NCBI RefSeq assembly: GCF_014648655.1
Contig: NZ_BMRN01000017.1
Location: 62,001 to 126,000, forward strand
DNA: 64,000 bases
Reading direction: 5' to 3'
Origin: Streptomyces atratus
GTDB taxonomy: Bacteria > Actinomycetota > Actinomycetes > Streptomycetales > Streptomycetaceae
Shown: positions 57,137-64,000 of the stretch, one piece after another
Layout of the letters: every line of letters starts with the position of its first letter
How positions within the stretch are numbered: the first letter of the stretch is position 1
The notes under the pieces: model-generated
Databases searched by the model: none
Seen by the model: the letters and a program-made list of their open reading frames with translations, nothing else
What the model was told of the DNA's origin: nothing
Made by a program: the position numbers and the translations under genes

Positions 57137-57438
57137 CTTCAGTCGATCCTGATCTGATCCGGGTGCTGGGCGATCCGCTCCGCCTCCGGATCGTGGCCCT
57201 GCTGGCCCGCGAGACGCTCTGTACGACGCACCTGGTCGAGGAGACCGGCGCGAAGCAGACCAACCTCTCCAATCACCTGAAGGTGCTGCGCGAGGCCGGT
57301 GTGGTGGAGACGGAACCGTGCGGCCGCTTCACCTACTACAAGCTGCGCCCCGAGGTCCTGGCCGGCCTCTCCGAGCAGTTCGCCGCGCTGGCCGAGTCCG
57401 CCCGCAGCGCCGCCGGGAACAAGAGGGCCTGCCCGTGA
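57130..57438 (+). CDS. arsR: ArsR-family arsenite-responsive repressor
   Basis: A 102-residue winged-helix repressor: DPDLIRVLGDPLRLRIVALLARETLCTTHLVEETGAKQTNLSNHLKVLREAGVVETEPCGRFTYYKL. The recognition helix is AKQTNLSNHLKVLRE. Cys residues in TLCTTHL and TEPCGR are plausible As(III) ligands. The ATG overlaps an operator-like dyad. The stop overlaps the ACR3 start (GTGA). Confidence 0.93.
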   Translation: MLTSVDPDLIRVLGDPLRLRIVALLARETLCTTHLVEETGAKQTNLSNHLKVLREAGVVETEPCGRFTYYKLRPEVLAGLSEQFAALAESARSAAGNKRACP

Positions 57439-58547
57439 CCTCCACCGAACCCACCACCGCCGCGGCGGTCGGGGACGACTCGATCGTCAGGAAGCTCTCC
57501 ACTCTCGACCGCTATCTCGCGGTGTGGATCCTGCTCGCCATGGCCGTCGGCCTTGGCCTGGGACGGCTGATCCCGGGGATGAACGACGCACTGGCGGAGA
57601 TCGAGGTCGGCGGGATCTCCCTGCCGATCGCGCTCGGCCTGCTGGTGATGATGTACCCGGTGCTGGCCAAGGTCCGCTACGACAGGCTCGACACCGTCAC
57701 CGGCGACCGCAAGCTGATGGTGTCCTCGCTGGTCATCAACTGGATCGTCGGGCCAGCGGTCATGTTCGCGCTGGCGTGGATCTTCCTGCCCGACCTGCCC
57801 GAGTACCGCACCGGCCTGATCATCGTCGGCCTCGCGCGCTGCATCGCCATGGTCATCATCTGGAACGACCTCGCCTGCGGCGACCGCGAAGCCGCCGCCG
57901 TCCTCGTCGCCCTCAACTCCGTGTTCCAGGTCATCGCGTTCGGCCTGCTGGGCTGGTTCTACCTCGACCTGCTGCCCCGGTGGCTGAACCTCGGCGACGG
58001 CCAGGGCCTGGACGTCTCCGTCTGGCACATCGCCCTCAACGTCATCATCTTCCTCGGCATCCCGCTGCTGGCCGGCTTCCTCACCCGCCGCATCGGCGAG
58101 CAGAAGATGGGCCGCGAGAACTACGAGGCGAAGTTCCTGCCGAAGATCGGACCCTGGGCCCTGTACGGGCTGCTCTTCACGATCGTGATCCTGTTCGCCC
58201 TCCAGGGGAAGACGATCACCTCGCAGCCCCTGGACGTCGTCCGGATCGCGCTGCCGCTGCTCGTCTACTTCGCGATCATGTTCTTCGGCACCTTCCTGCT
58301 CGGCAAGGCCCTAGGGCTCGCCTACGACCGCACCGCGACCTTGGCGTTCACCGCGGCGGGCAACAACTTCGAACTGGCCATCGCCGTCGCCATTGCGACC
58401 TTCGGCGTCACCTCCGGCCAGGCCCTGTCCGGAGTCGTCGGCCCGCTCATCGAGGTACCCGTCCTGATCGGCCTCGTGTACGTCGCGCTCGCCTGGCGCA
58501 AGAAGTTCATGCCCGCGGAACTCACCACCCCGGGAAGAGACGACTGA
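57435..58547 (+). CDS. acr3: ACR3-type arsenite efflux permease
   Basis: A 370-residue, ten-helix transporter of the BASS superfamily that exports As(OH)3. The family segments are PIALGLLVMMYPVLAKVRYD, GLARCIAMVIIWNDLACGDRE with the essential Cys, and AATLAFTAAGNNFELAIAVAIATFG-like sequence near the end. GTG 57435 is coupled to arsR. The stop and the next ATG overlap by one base (TGATG). Confidence 0.94.
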   Translation: MTSTEPTTAAAVGDDSIVRKLSTLDRYLAVWILLAMAVGLGLGRLIPGMNDALAEIEVGGISLPIALGLLVMMYPVLAKVRYDRLDTVTGDRKLMVSSLVINWIVGPAVMFALAWIFLPDLPEYRTGLIIVGLARCIAMVIIWNDLACGDREAAAVLVALNSVFQVIAFGLLGWFYLDLLPRWLNLGDGQGLDVSVWHIALNVIIFLGIPLLAGFLTRRIGEQKMGRENYEAKFLPKIGPWALYGLLFTIVILFALQGKTITSQPLDVVRIALPLLVYFAIMFFGTFLLGKALGLAYDRTATLAFTAAGNNFELAIAVAIATFGVTSGQALSGVVGPLIEVPVLIGLVYVALAWRKKFMPAELTTPGRDD

Positions 58548-58776
58548 TGCACTGCCTCGACTGCCGCACCACGGGACCGAACAGCACCACCATCGGCCTC
58601 TGCCAGGGCTGCGGAGCCGGAGTCTGCGCGGCTCACGCCCGCATCGCACCCCGGAGCGTGCGTCGGGGCAGTCTGATCGGAACCCCGGTGAGGCCGAAGC
58701 GCGGACGGTGCTGTGCCCGGTGTGTGCCGCAGCCGAGGCACCCGCCGCAGCGGCTCTGTCCCCGAGACCGAGGTGA
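58547..58776 (+). pseudogene. DUF2180-like zinc-finger gene with a frameshift
   Basis: ATG 58547 opens MHCLDCRTTGPNSTTIGLCQ and then GCGAGVCAAHARI, the Cys-pair start of DUF2180 proteins. The expected C-terminal Cys pair appears only in the next frame (EARTVLCPVCAAAEAP) and runs to TGA at 58774-58776, which overlaps the arsO GTG start. This coupling argues that the second frame is the true end, so a one-base frameshift lies near 58690. Confidence 0.65.
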
Positions 58777-59815
58777 GCGACGTTGTGGTGATCGGCGGCG
58801 GGCAGGCCGGGCTCGCCGCCGGCTACTGCCTGCGCCGCAAGAAGCTGGACTTCGTGATCCTCGACGCGCAGAGCACGCCCGGCGGGGCCTGGCAGCACAT
58901 TTGGGACTCCCTGCACCTGTTCTCCCCGGCCGCGTTCTCCTCCCTGCCCGGCCGTCTCATGCCCACCCAAACCGGCGAGGAGTACCCGGACGCCGGGCAC
59001 GTGCTGGAGTACCTGACCGACTACGAGCGGAGCTACGGCCTGCCCATCCACCGCCCGGTCCGCGTCCGGGCGGTGCGCCGGAACGGAAAACGGCTGCGGG
59101 TGGAGACGGACACCGGCGGCTGGTCGGCACGGGCGGTTGTCTCGGCCACCGGCACCTGGTGGCGTCCCTTCCTGTCCGCCGTCCCCGGCCAGGAGGTATT
59201 CACCGGCCGCCGGCTCCACACCACCAACTACCGGCGCCCGTCCGACTTCGCCGGACAGCGAGTGGTCGTGGTCGACGGCGGTGACTCCGGCGCACAGATC
59301 GCGTCCGACCTCGCCATCCACGACGGCATCGACCTGACCTGGGTCACCCGGCGCCCTCCCCGCATCCTCGCCGCCGACATCGACGGCCACGCCCTGTTAC
59401 CCCCGCCACCGCCCGCCGCCGCGCCCTGGACGAAGGCCGCACCAACACCGACGGCGTCGCCCGCTCGGCAACATCGTGGCCGTCCCGCCGGTCCGCACAG
59501 CGCGCGACGCGGGACTGCTGAAGGCCCAGCCAATGTTCGAGCGGCCCGTTACCGACGGCATCCGGTGGAGCGAGGGCACGACCGGATGCGCGGGCGCGGT
59601 GATCTGGTGTACCGGGTTTCGCCCGCCCTCTCGCACCTTGCCTCGCTGGGGTTGCACGGCGTACGGGGCCACCGACGGCACCCGCACGGTCGGTGAACCG
59701 CGGCTGCCCCTGCTCGGCCACGGCGACTGGACGGGCCGGCCTCCGCGACCCTCATCGGCGTGGGGCGCCCTGCCCGTGATGCCGTCCGTCAGATCACCGA
59801 ACTGCTGGCCCGAGG
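58773..59815 (+). pseudogene. Flavin monooxygenase (arsO-like) with several frameshifts
   Basis: From GTG 58773 the first 205 codons are clean: VVVIGGGQAGLAAGYCLRRK, FSSLPGRLMP, VVVVDGGDSGAQIASDLA. After about 59395 the homology hops between frames: ATARRRALDEGRTNTDGVA, then LLKAQPMFERPVTDGIRWSE and GAVIWCTGFRP, then ALSHLASLGLHGVRG, GTRTVGEPRLPLLGHGDWTG and ARDAVRQITELL. At least four shifts are needed. ArsO-type proteins are flavin monooxygenases of arsenic islands. Unless these are assembly errors, the gene is dead. Confidence 0.75.
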
Positions 59816-59835
59816 TACTGCGGCATCCTGGAGGC

Positions 59836-60156
59836 ATGCGGATCGAGGTCGTAGTCGTAAAGGAATGCCCGAACGAACAGCTGGCCGTCGCCCGGTTGTG
59901 GCAAGCGCTGGAGGCTGCCGGGCTGCACAACGTCGATGTCGTCACCCGGGTGGTCACCGACCAGACCGAGGCCGAACGCATCAGTTTCACCGGTTCCCCG
60001 ACTGTCCTCATTGACGGAGAAGACCTGTTCGCAGAAGCCGGACGAACGCAGGGGATGGCTTGCCGTCTCTACCGCACACCCGAGGGCTTGGACGGCGCCC
60101 CCAGCATCGGCCAGCTGCACCAGGCGCTCGCGACCGCCTTCCACCACGAACCCTGA
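59836..60156 (+). CDS. Thioredoxin-like protein of the metal(loid) resistance type
   Basis: A 106-residue thioredoxin-fold protein: MRIEVVVVKECPNEQLAVARLW at the start, RISFTGSPTVLIDGEDLF with the cis-Pro loop in the middle, and GMACRLYRTPEGLDGAPSIGQL near the end. Only one Cys is left at the active-site position (ECPNEQ). Similar small proteins are found with mercury and arsenic resistance genes. ATG 59836 has GGAG directly upstream. It is the last gene of the arsenic island. Confidence 0.7.
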   Translation: MRIEVVVVKECPNEQLAVARLWQALEAAGLHNVDVVTRVVTDQTEAERISFTGSPTVLIDGEDLFAEAGRTQGMACRLYRTPEGLDGAPSIGQLHQALATAFHHEP

Positions 60157-60369
60157 TCCCGGCTCACCGCGATGAGATCGGCATGCTCCACCCCTGATGC
60201 CGGCCACGCTGCCCCTGCTCCACGAACCCTCCGGATCTCGCACAGGGCGACGGCGGAGGGTGCTGCGTCGCTCCGGCGCCCGCTCTCGTACAGATCGGCG
60301 CCGACACCGATCTCCAGGGGCATTCGTGGAGGGCGTAGCGGGTCAGGCGGGAGCGGGCGGCCTGCTCGC

Positions 60370-60611
60370 TGCCCCGGAGCCTGGGCGACGGTGTTCCACT
60401 GCGGCCCGTCCGCGGTGTCAATGCTGAACACGGCGCCGGTCACCAACCGCTCGGTGACGCGTCTCAGGGCCGCGACGACCCGGAGTGCGGCCAGTGGTTC
60501 GTCGGCGATCAGAGCGGTGAGGCGCTCGACCTGGCCGAGGAGGGTGGTAAGGCCCCAGCCCGGCGACGGCGCGACGCGGGTTCCGCTGCGGTCGCGGACC
60601 CGGCCGGCCAC
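60370..60611 (-). pseudogene. Fragment of a small helix-turn-helix-type protein
   Basis: The minus strand reads LLGQVERLTALIADEPLAAL, then RVVAALRRVTERLV and PQWNTVAQAPG. This resembles the start of small Streptomyces proteins that continue into an HTH (normally SW-x-x-I/V-A-x-A-L-G-V-x-x-Q-A). The HTH is lost after QAPG. The rest of the 60157-60778 gap holds no gene I can support. Confidence 0.35.
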
Positions 60612-60778
60612 TCATGGCTTTGCCCGAGCCGCGCCGGGCCCGGCGGGCGCATACCCGAACCGGTCAGCCGCCCGCACCCGGCCCGGTTCTCCACGTGGAA
60701 ACCGGTGATCAACCGGACGTGGCCTCCGCCGGGCCGGCGGGACACCGGTGCCAGTCGTACCTCGCACCGGTGTCAGGA

Positions 60779-61372
60779 CTATTCCGGAGCCGGCACCTCA
60801 CCGGATACTGCAATTCCGGCCTTGCGGAAGTCGTTCAGCGCGGCAGCTGTTGTGTGCGGGGCGACGCCGACCGAGTAGTCGAGACGTACCCGTGCGCGAA
60901 ATCCTGCCGCAACAGCATCCAGCGCGGTCGCACGCACGCAGTGATCCGTGGCGATGCCCACCACGTCGACGTCCTCGACCCCACGGGCACGCAGCCAGTC
61001 CGCGAGGGAGGTTCCCTCCGCGTCCGCGCCTTCGAAGCCGCTCTTGGAGGCAGAGTGGGCGCCCTTGAAGAAAACGGCGTGCACCTTGCCGTCCGTGACG
61101 ACGGGTGCGAAGTGGGGATGGAATTCAGCGCCTTCATTCCCTGCCACGCAATGGACGGGGAAGCTGTCCTGGAAGTCCGGGGTCTCGGAGAAGTGGCTGC
61201 CCGGATCGATGTGGTGATCCCGGGTGGCCACAACGTACTGGTAGTCACGGCCTGCGCTCCGGTCGACCAGATCGGCGATCGCCGAGGCGACCCGCGCGCC
61301 TCCCGCGACGGGAACGCTACCTCCTTCGCAGAAGTCGTTCTGCACATCCACCACGATCAGCCCTCGGCTCAT
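60779..61372 (-). CDS. pncA: Isochorismatase-fold amidase, nicotinamidase-like
   Basis: A 197-residue cysteine hydrolase. The catalytic triad positions are visible: Asp in GLIVVDVQNDFCEGG, Lys in HAVFFKGAHSASKSGF, and Cys in VGIATDHCVRATALDA. Metal-site residues of nicotinamidases fit DHHIDPGSHF. Nicotinamidase converts nicotinamide to nicotinate for NAD recycling, and the overall sequence fits PncA better than other isochorismatases. ATG 61372 is preferred because AAAGG lies 9-13 bases upstream. Confidence 0.85.
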   Translation of the reverse strand: MSRGLIVVDVQNDFCEGGSVPVAGGARVASAIADLVDRSAGRDYQYVVATRDHHIDPGSHFSETPDFQDSFPVHCVAGNEGAEFHPHFAPVVTDGKVHAVFFKGAHSASKSGFEGADAEGTSLADWLRARGVEDVDVVGIATDHCVRATALDAVAAGFRARVRLDYSVGVAPHTTAAALNDFRKAGIAVSGEVPAPE

Positions 61373-61889
61373 CACGAACACCTTTCAGGATTGTGGAACA
61401 CAGGAAGGAACCGCTTCGGAACCTGATGCGGCACGAGCCACGGGCACCCGATGACGCCGGGCACCCCGGGACGGGATCTTGCGCTGCGCGGCCGGGGTGC
61501 AGGAGACGACGGTGTCCGCGGACGATCCGTCGGCAATGGCGCTCAACGTCTGAAGCTCCGCCTCATGAACGGCCAGCTGCCGGCCCCGCTTCGTCGCCGC
61601 CCGCTCCCCCACGCACCGACGACGAGAGAGCCCCGATTCCGCATACCGGGTTCTTGAGCATTCCCCCGGGTATACCGGTCGCCGCCTGCGTCCTGGGCGG
61701 AGCGCGGCCTGCGGTCATCCGTACGGCCGACAAGGTTCACCGCAGGAACGATTCGCGGGGCACAGCTCAGAGTCTGCCCAGGAGTTGAGGTCGCGCAGCT
61801 GCGGGCTCGACGCCACGTGTCAAGAACGTCTCTCTGTTCCTTCGGAGTAAGGGGACCACCGTCCCGGTCGTCTGTGGGCAAGTTCGGAA

Positions 61890-62245
61890 ACGAGAAGTAC
61901 GCCGCTCCGGTCCCGACCGCCGGGCACGTACCGGTCGCGACCGGAGCGGAGGAGCACATCGAGCTTCTGCCCCGTCCACGACGGACAATCAACTCCTGCG
62001 ACGGCGCGGAGTTGAACCCCTTCCGCTGTCAGCGCTCCGGCGCGGGAAGCGACGGCCGGGGCCGGGACGTGCACTACGACCCCTACGGCATGTCTCGCGT
62101 CTGGGTACGCAACCACCGCCAGGGCGGTTGGATCACTCGATCTGGCGCCACCTTCGCACCGCCCCGATGCCCATGGGCAAGCTGGCCGGGGACCACGCTC
62201 GCCGCATCCTCGTCGCGCGGAAGAGCAATCACTGCCCGATAGTTG
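61890..62245 (+). mobile_element. Mu/TnsB-type transposase C-terminal remnant
   Basis: One frame reads VPTAGHVPVATGAEEHIELL, INSCDGAELNPFRCQRSGAG and VHYDPYGMSRVWVRNHRQGG. After a frameshift near 62135 it continues as RTAPMPMGKLAGDHARRILV. This order matches the C-terminal (Mu-C) domain of DDE integrases common in Streptomyces. The catalytic core is missing upstream. From 61373 to 61890 I see no supported gene. Confidence 0.7.
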
Positions 62246-62315
62246 ACCTTCACCTTGGGGGAAGCCACAGCATCGGTGGGGCCGGGCGATGTGCTCGGCA
62301 TGAGGAGGAGCAAGC

Positions 62316-62445
62316 ATGGGGTTGCTGACCATCGGGACGTTCGCGAAGGCGTCCCGCCTGTCACCGAAGGCGCTGCGTCTCTACGACGAGCTCGGCCTGC
62401 TGCCCCCCGCTCGCGTCGACCCGGTGACCGGCTATCGCCTCCGCC
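62316..62445 (+). pseudogene. MerR-family regulator N-terminal fragment
   Basis: ATG 62316, with a perfect GAGGAGGAG site, opens LTIGTFAKASRLSPKALRLYDELGLLPPARVDPVTGYRLR, the DNA-binding start of a MerR regulator. Homology stops at GYRLR, where the dimerisation helix should begin, and the DNA switches to a phosphatase gene in another frame. Confidence 0.8.
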
Positions 62446-62451
62446 CGGCAG

Positions 62452-62640
62452 GGAGACCGATACCTGCTCTGCTCCGACGGTCTGTCGACCATCGTGCCGA
62501 CCGAAGAAATCCAAAGGGTGCTCTCCGAAGGCAGGGAGCCCGAGCAGGCCGTCCGCGAACTCATCACCCTCGCCAACGACTCCGGCAGCCCCGACAACGT
62601 CAGCTGCGTGGTCGCCGACGTCATGGAGTTCCGGCAGTAG
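62452..62640 (+). pseudogene. PP2C-type phosphatase C-terminal fragment
   Basis: This frame encodes the end of a Ser/Thr protein phosphatase: GDRYLLCSDGLSTIVPTEEI, then PEQAVRELITLANDSGSPDN and VSCVVADVMEFRQ-stop. The Asp in SDGLS and the GSPDN motif are metal-binding positions. It has no start and is fused out of frame to the MerR fragment. Confidence 0.75.
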
Positions 62641-62651
62641 GAGCGTGCGAC

Positions 62652-62753
62652 ATGCACTTCGAGTTGCACCAGATCCGCTCTCAGGAACTCATCCGTGAAG
62701 CCGGCAAATGGCGACCGGCTCCACGGCACCTGCTTGCTTGGCTCCGCGGGTGA
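62652..62753 (+). pseudogene. N-terminal fragment of a small Streptomyces protein
   Basis: A 33-codon frame starting MHFELHQIRSQELIREA, 11 bases after the phosphatase fragment. This opening is common to small basic actinobacterial proteins that continue with an Arg/Ala-rich helix; here it ends early (LLAWLRG-stop). It is probably a truncated gene. Confidence 0.4.
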
Positions 62754-63253
62754 ACGACCGCGCTGCCTGCGGTTGTGCGGGACACCAACCGCCAGCCTGT
62801 CCGGCACAACCGTGGGCACCGCAGGTCAGAGCCTCACCCTGCCCACAGTCATCCGGGACAGGACAACCGCACCGCGCCGTCGATCGCGGATCACCAGGCC
62901 CAGCTCGCGCAGTCGCGTAAGGCAGTATGCGTTGCAATACCCCTGGGTGCGCAGCGGTATGGGCGGAGTGCACTTGCTCTCCGGAGCACCTCGTGGGAGT
63001 CAGCGCCGAAGAGCTGGTGCCACCCGTCGATCGAGTGCCGTCCGTGCGGACCATGCGCAGATAGCTGGGCACTGTCGAACACGCTGACCGGAGACGACTC
63101 CTCAGGTCGCCGGCCGCGCCGGGCGGGCGGGGGCCCCGGCGGCGATCGCCCCGTACGGGTGTCCGGAGTGGCCGGTGGGGTGACAGCGGTGCTGCGCGTG
63201 CTCCCGGGAGCTCCTGGCCGAGGAAACTGTCCGCACGCACGTGGAGTCCGGAG
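62754..63253. other. 500-bp gap without a supported gene
   Basis: Open frames exist on both strands but none has family resemblance or a ribosome site. It probably contains more decayed sequence of the preceding mosaic and the region downstream of the LysR gene. Confidence 0.4.
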
Positions 63254-64000
63254 TCAGGCCGGTGTGTAGCCGCGTTCCTGGACCACGTCGCGGGCAAGCC
63301 GGATGAAGGCGCGTGCGGCGGCGCTCTCGTAGGCGCTGTCTCTGCGCAACAAGGTGGCGACGCGGGTGGGCAGCGGAGGGTCGATGGAAATGGGGGTGAG
63401 ATGGGGGTGGTCGTCGGTGATGGCGTCGGGAAGCACGGTGGCGAGCAGGCCGGTGCGCTGCACGATCTCGGTAAGGGCTTGGATGCTGTTGGCTTCCACA
63501 GCGATCGGCGGGCTGATGTGATGCTCAGCGAAGTAGTTGTCGATGTGGCTTCGGGTGACGAAGTCGCTGCTGAGGAGGGCGAGTTGCTGCCCGGCAAGGT
63601 CGCTCACCGGCAACGGCCGATCGCTGCGCGTATCGGGACGACTCGTGGTGACGACGAGGCTGAGGGTCTCGGTGAAGAGCGTGGTTGCGACGATCCCGGG
63701 CAGATGGGTTCCCTCGAACGCGATGCCGAGGTCCAGTTCGTCGGCCAGAAGTCCCGCTTCGATGCGGTCCTGCGTCATTTCCCGTACCTCCAGTGTGACG
63801 CCGGGGTAGCGGGTGTGAAGCTCCTGCGCGAGAGGGCCGATGAGATAGGCGGTGAAGGTCGGCGTCATCGCCAGGCGCAGATGCCCGCGGGAGAGGTCAG
63901 CCACGTCGAGGACAGCACGATCGGCCGCTGCCAGCTCCCGGAGAGCACGCTGCGCATAGCGCACATAGACCTCGCCCGCGTCGGTCGGGCGGACGCTGCG
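63254..64000 (-). CDS. LysR-family regulator, 5' end outside window
   Basis: The visible 248 residues are the linker helix and effector domain of a LysR protein of the CynR/CbbR-like group: RSVRPTDAGEVYVRYAQRALRELAAAD, then GHLRLAMTPTFTAYLIGPLAQELHTRYPGVTLEVREMTQDRIEAGLLADELDLGIAFEG. The DNA-binding domain lies beyond base 64000. The C-terminal end QERGYTPA-stop is complete. The regulated genes should lie to the right. Confidence 0.9.
   Translation of the reverse strand, partial: RSVRPTDAGEVYVRYAQRALRELAAADRAVLDVADLSRGHLRLAMTPTFTAYLIGPLAQELHTRYPGVTLEVREMTQDRIEAGLLADELDLGIAFEGTHLPGIVATTLFTETLSLVVTTSRPDTRSDRPLPVSDLAGQQLALLSSDFVTRSHIDNYFAEHHISPPIAVEANSIQALTEIVQRTGLLATVLPDAITDDHPHLTPISIDPPLPTRVATLLRRDSAYESAAARAFIRLARDVVQERGYTPA

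Noticed and set aside
61385..61612. 75-codon minus frame just upstream of the nicotinamidase-like gene
   Set aside because: Position suggests an operon partner, but there is no ribosome site at its GTG and I recognise nothing in it.

Overview
The window looks like actinomycete DNA, most likely Streptomyces. It is very GC-rich throughout. GTG starts and 1-4 base start/stop overlaps are common, -10/-35 boxes are weak, and rare TTA codons sit in a few genes. All names come from reading translated motifs by eye; no database was searched. Many genes are broken or are only fragments, and pieces of at least four transposase types are scattered through the window. This fits an accessory, rearranged region (chromosome arm or large linear plasmid) rather than a conserved core.

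Layout. 0-4 kb: the edge of a small natural-product locus, with a free peptidyl carrier protein, an adenylation protein carrying half a condensation domain, and a cytochrome P450. 4-6 kb: a methyltransferase cut by an IS630-type remnant, then a flavin oxidoreductase. 6.4-12 kb: metal handling, with a copper operon (Met-rich peptide, CopA ATPase, PCuAC protein) and a zinc/manganese-type ABC importer closed by a perfect terminator. 12-19.3 kb: a CoA-dependent catabolic set (ligase, type III CoA-transferase, acyl-CoA dehydrogenase, reminiscent of CaiC/CaiB/CaiA) with a GH88-like hydrolase and an MFS carrier. 19.4-21 kb: a Met/His-rich membrane protein and an ECF sigma factor. 21.3-26.2 kb: a LysR regulator and a full-length DnaE1-type polymerase III alpha subunit. 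26.6-30.7 kb: a DUF6585 protein, an ArsR-type regulator/MFS pair with a leaderless, operator-dense promoter, and a 2'-5' RNA ligase-type protein. 31-42 kb: two very large secreted subtilases, a SpoIIE-type phosphatase and a TrmB/LuxR-like regulator next to a dyad operator.

42-48 kb: a DUF6174 lipoprotein, an MFS pseudogene and a sulfide/persulfide detoxification operon (rhodanese, persulfide dioxygenase-rhodanese, rhodanese-DUF2892) controlled by four copies of an ATACC-N6-GGTAT site. The first gene of that operon is truncated, and a possible fourth gene is lost. 48.6-53 kb: a MazG-like protein, a 31-residue peptide gene with a terminator, a P450, and a block cut from a pstP-rodA-pbpA cell-division locus. 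53.3-56.3 kb: a lone 859-residue protein joining a P-loop NTPase to a degenerate Ser/Thr kinase. A 39-bp piece of this gene is repeated in inverted orientation just upstream of it. 56.5-60.2 kb: an arsenic island (arsC, arsR, ACR3 intact; arsT, arsO and a DUF2180 gene decayed). 60.8-64 kb: a nicotinamidase-like gene, a mosaic of four gene fragments, and a LysR gene running off the window.

The NTPase-kinase with its inverted repeat, and the short peptide gene in front of a P450, are the best candidates for undescribed biology.
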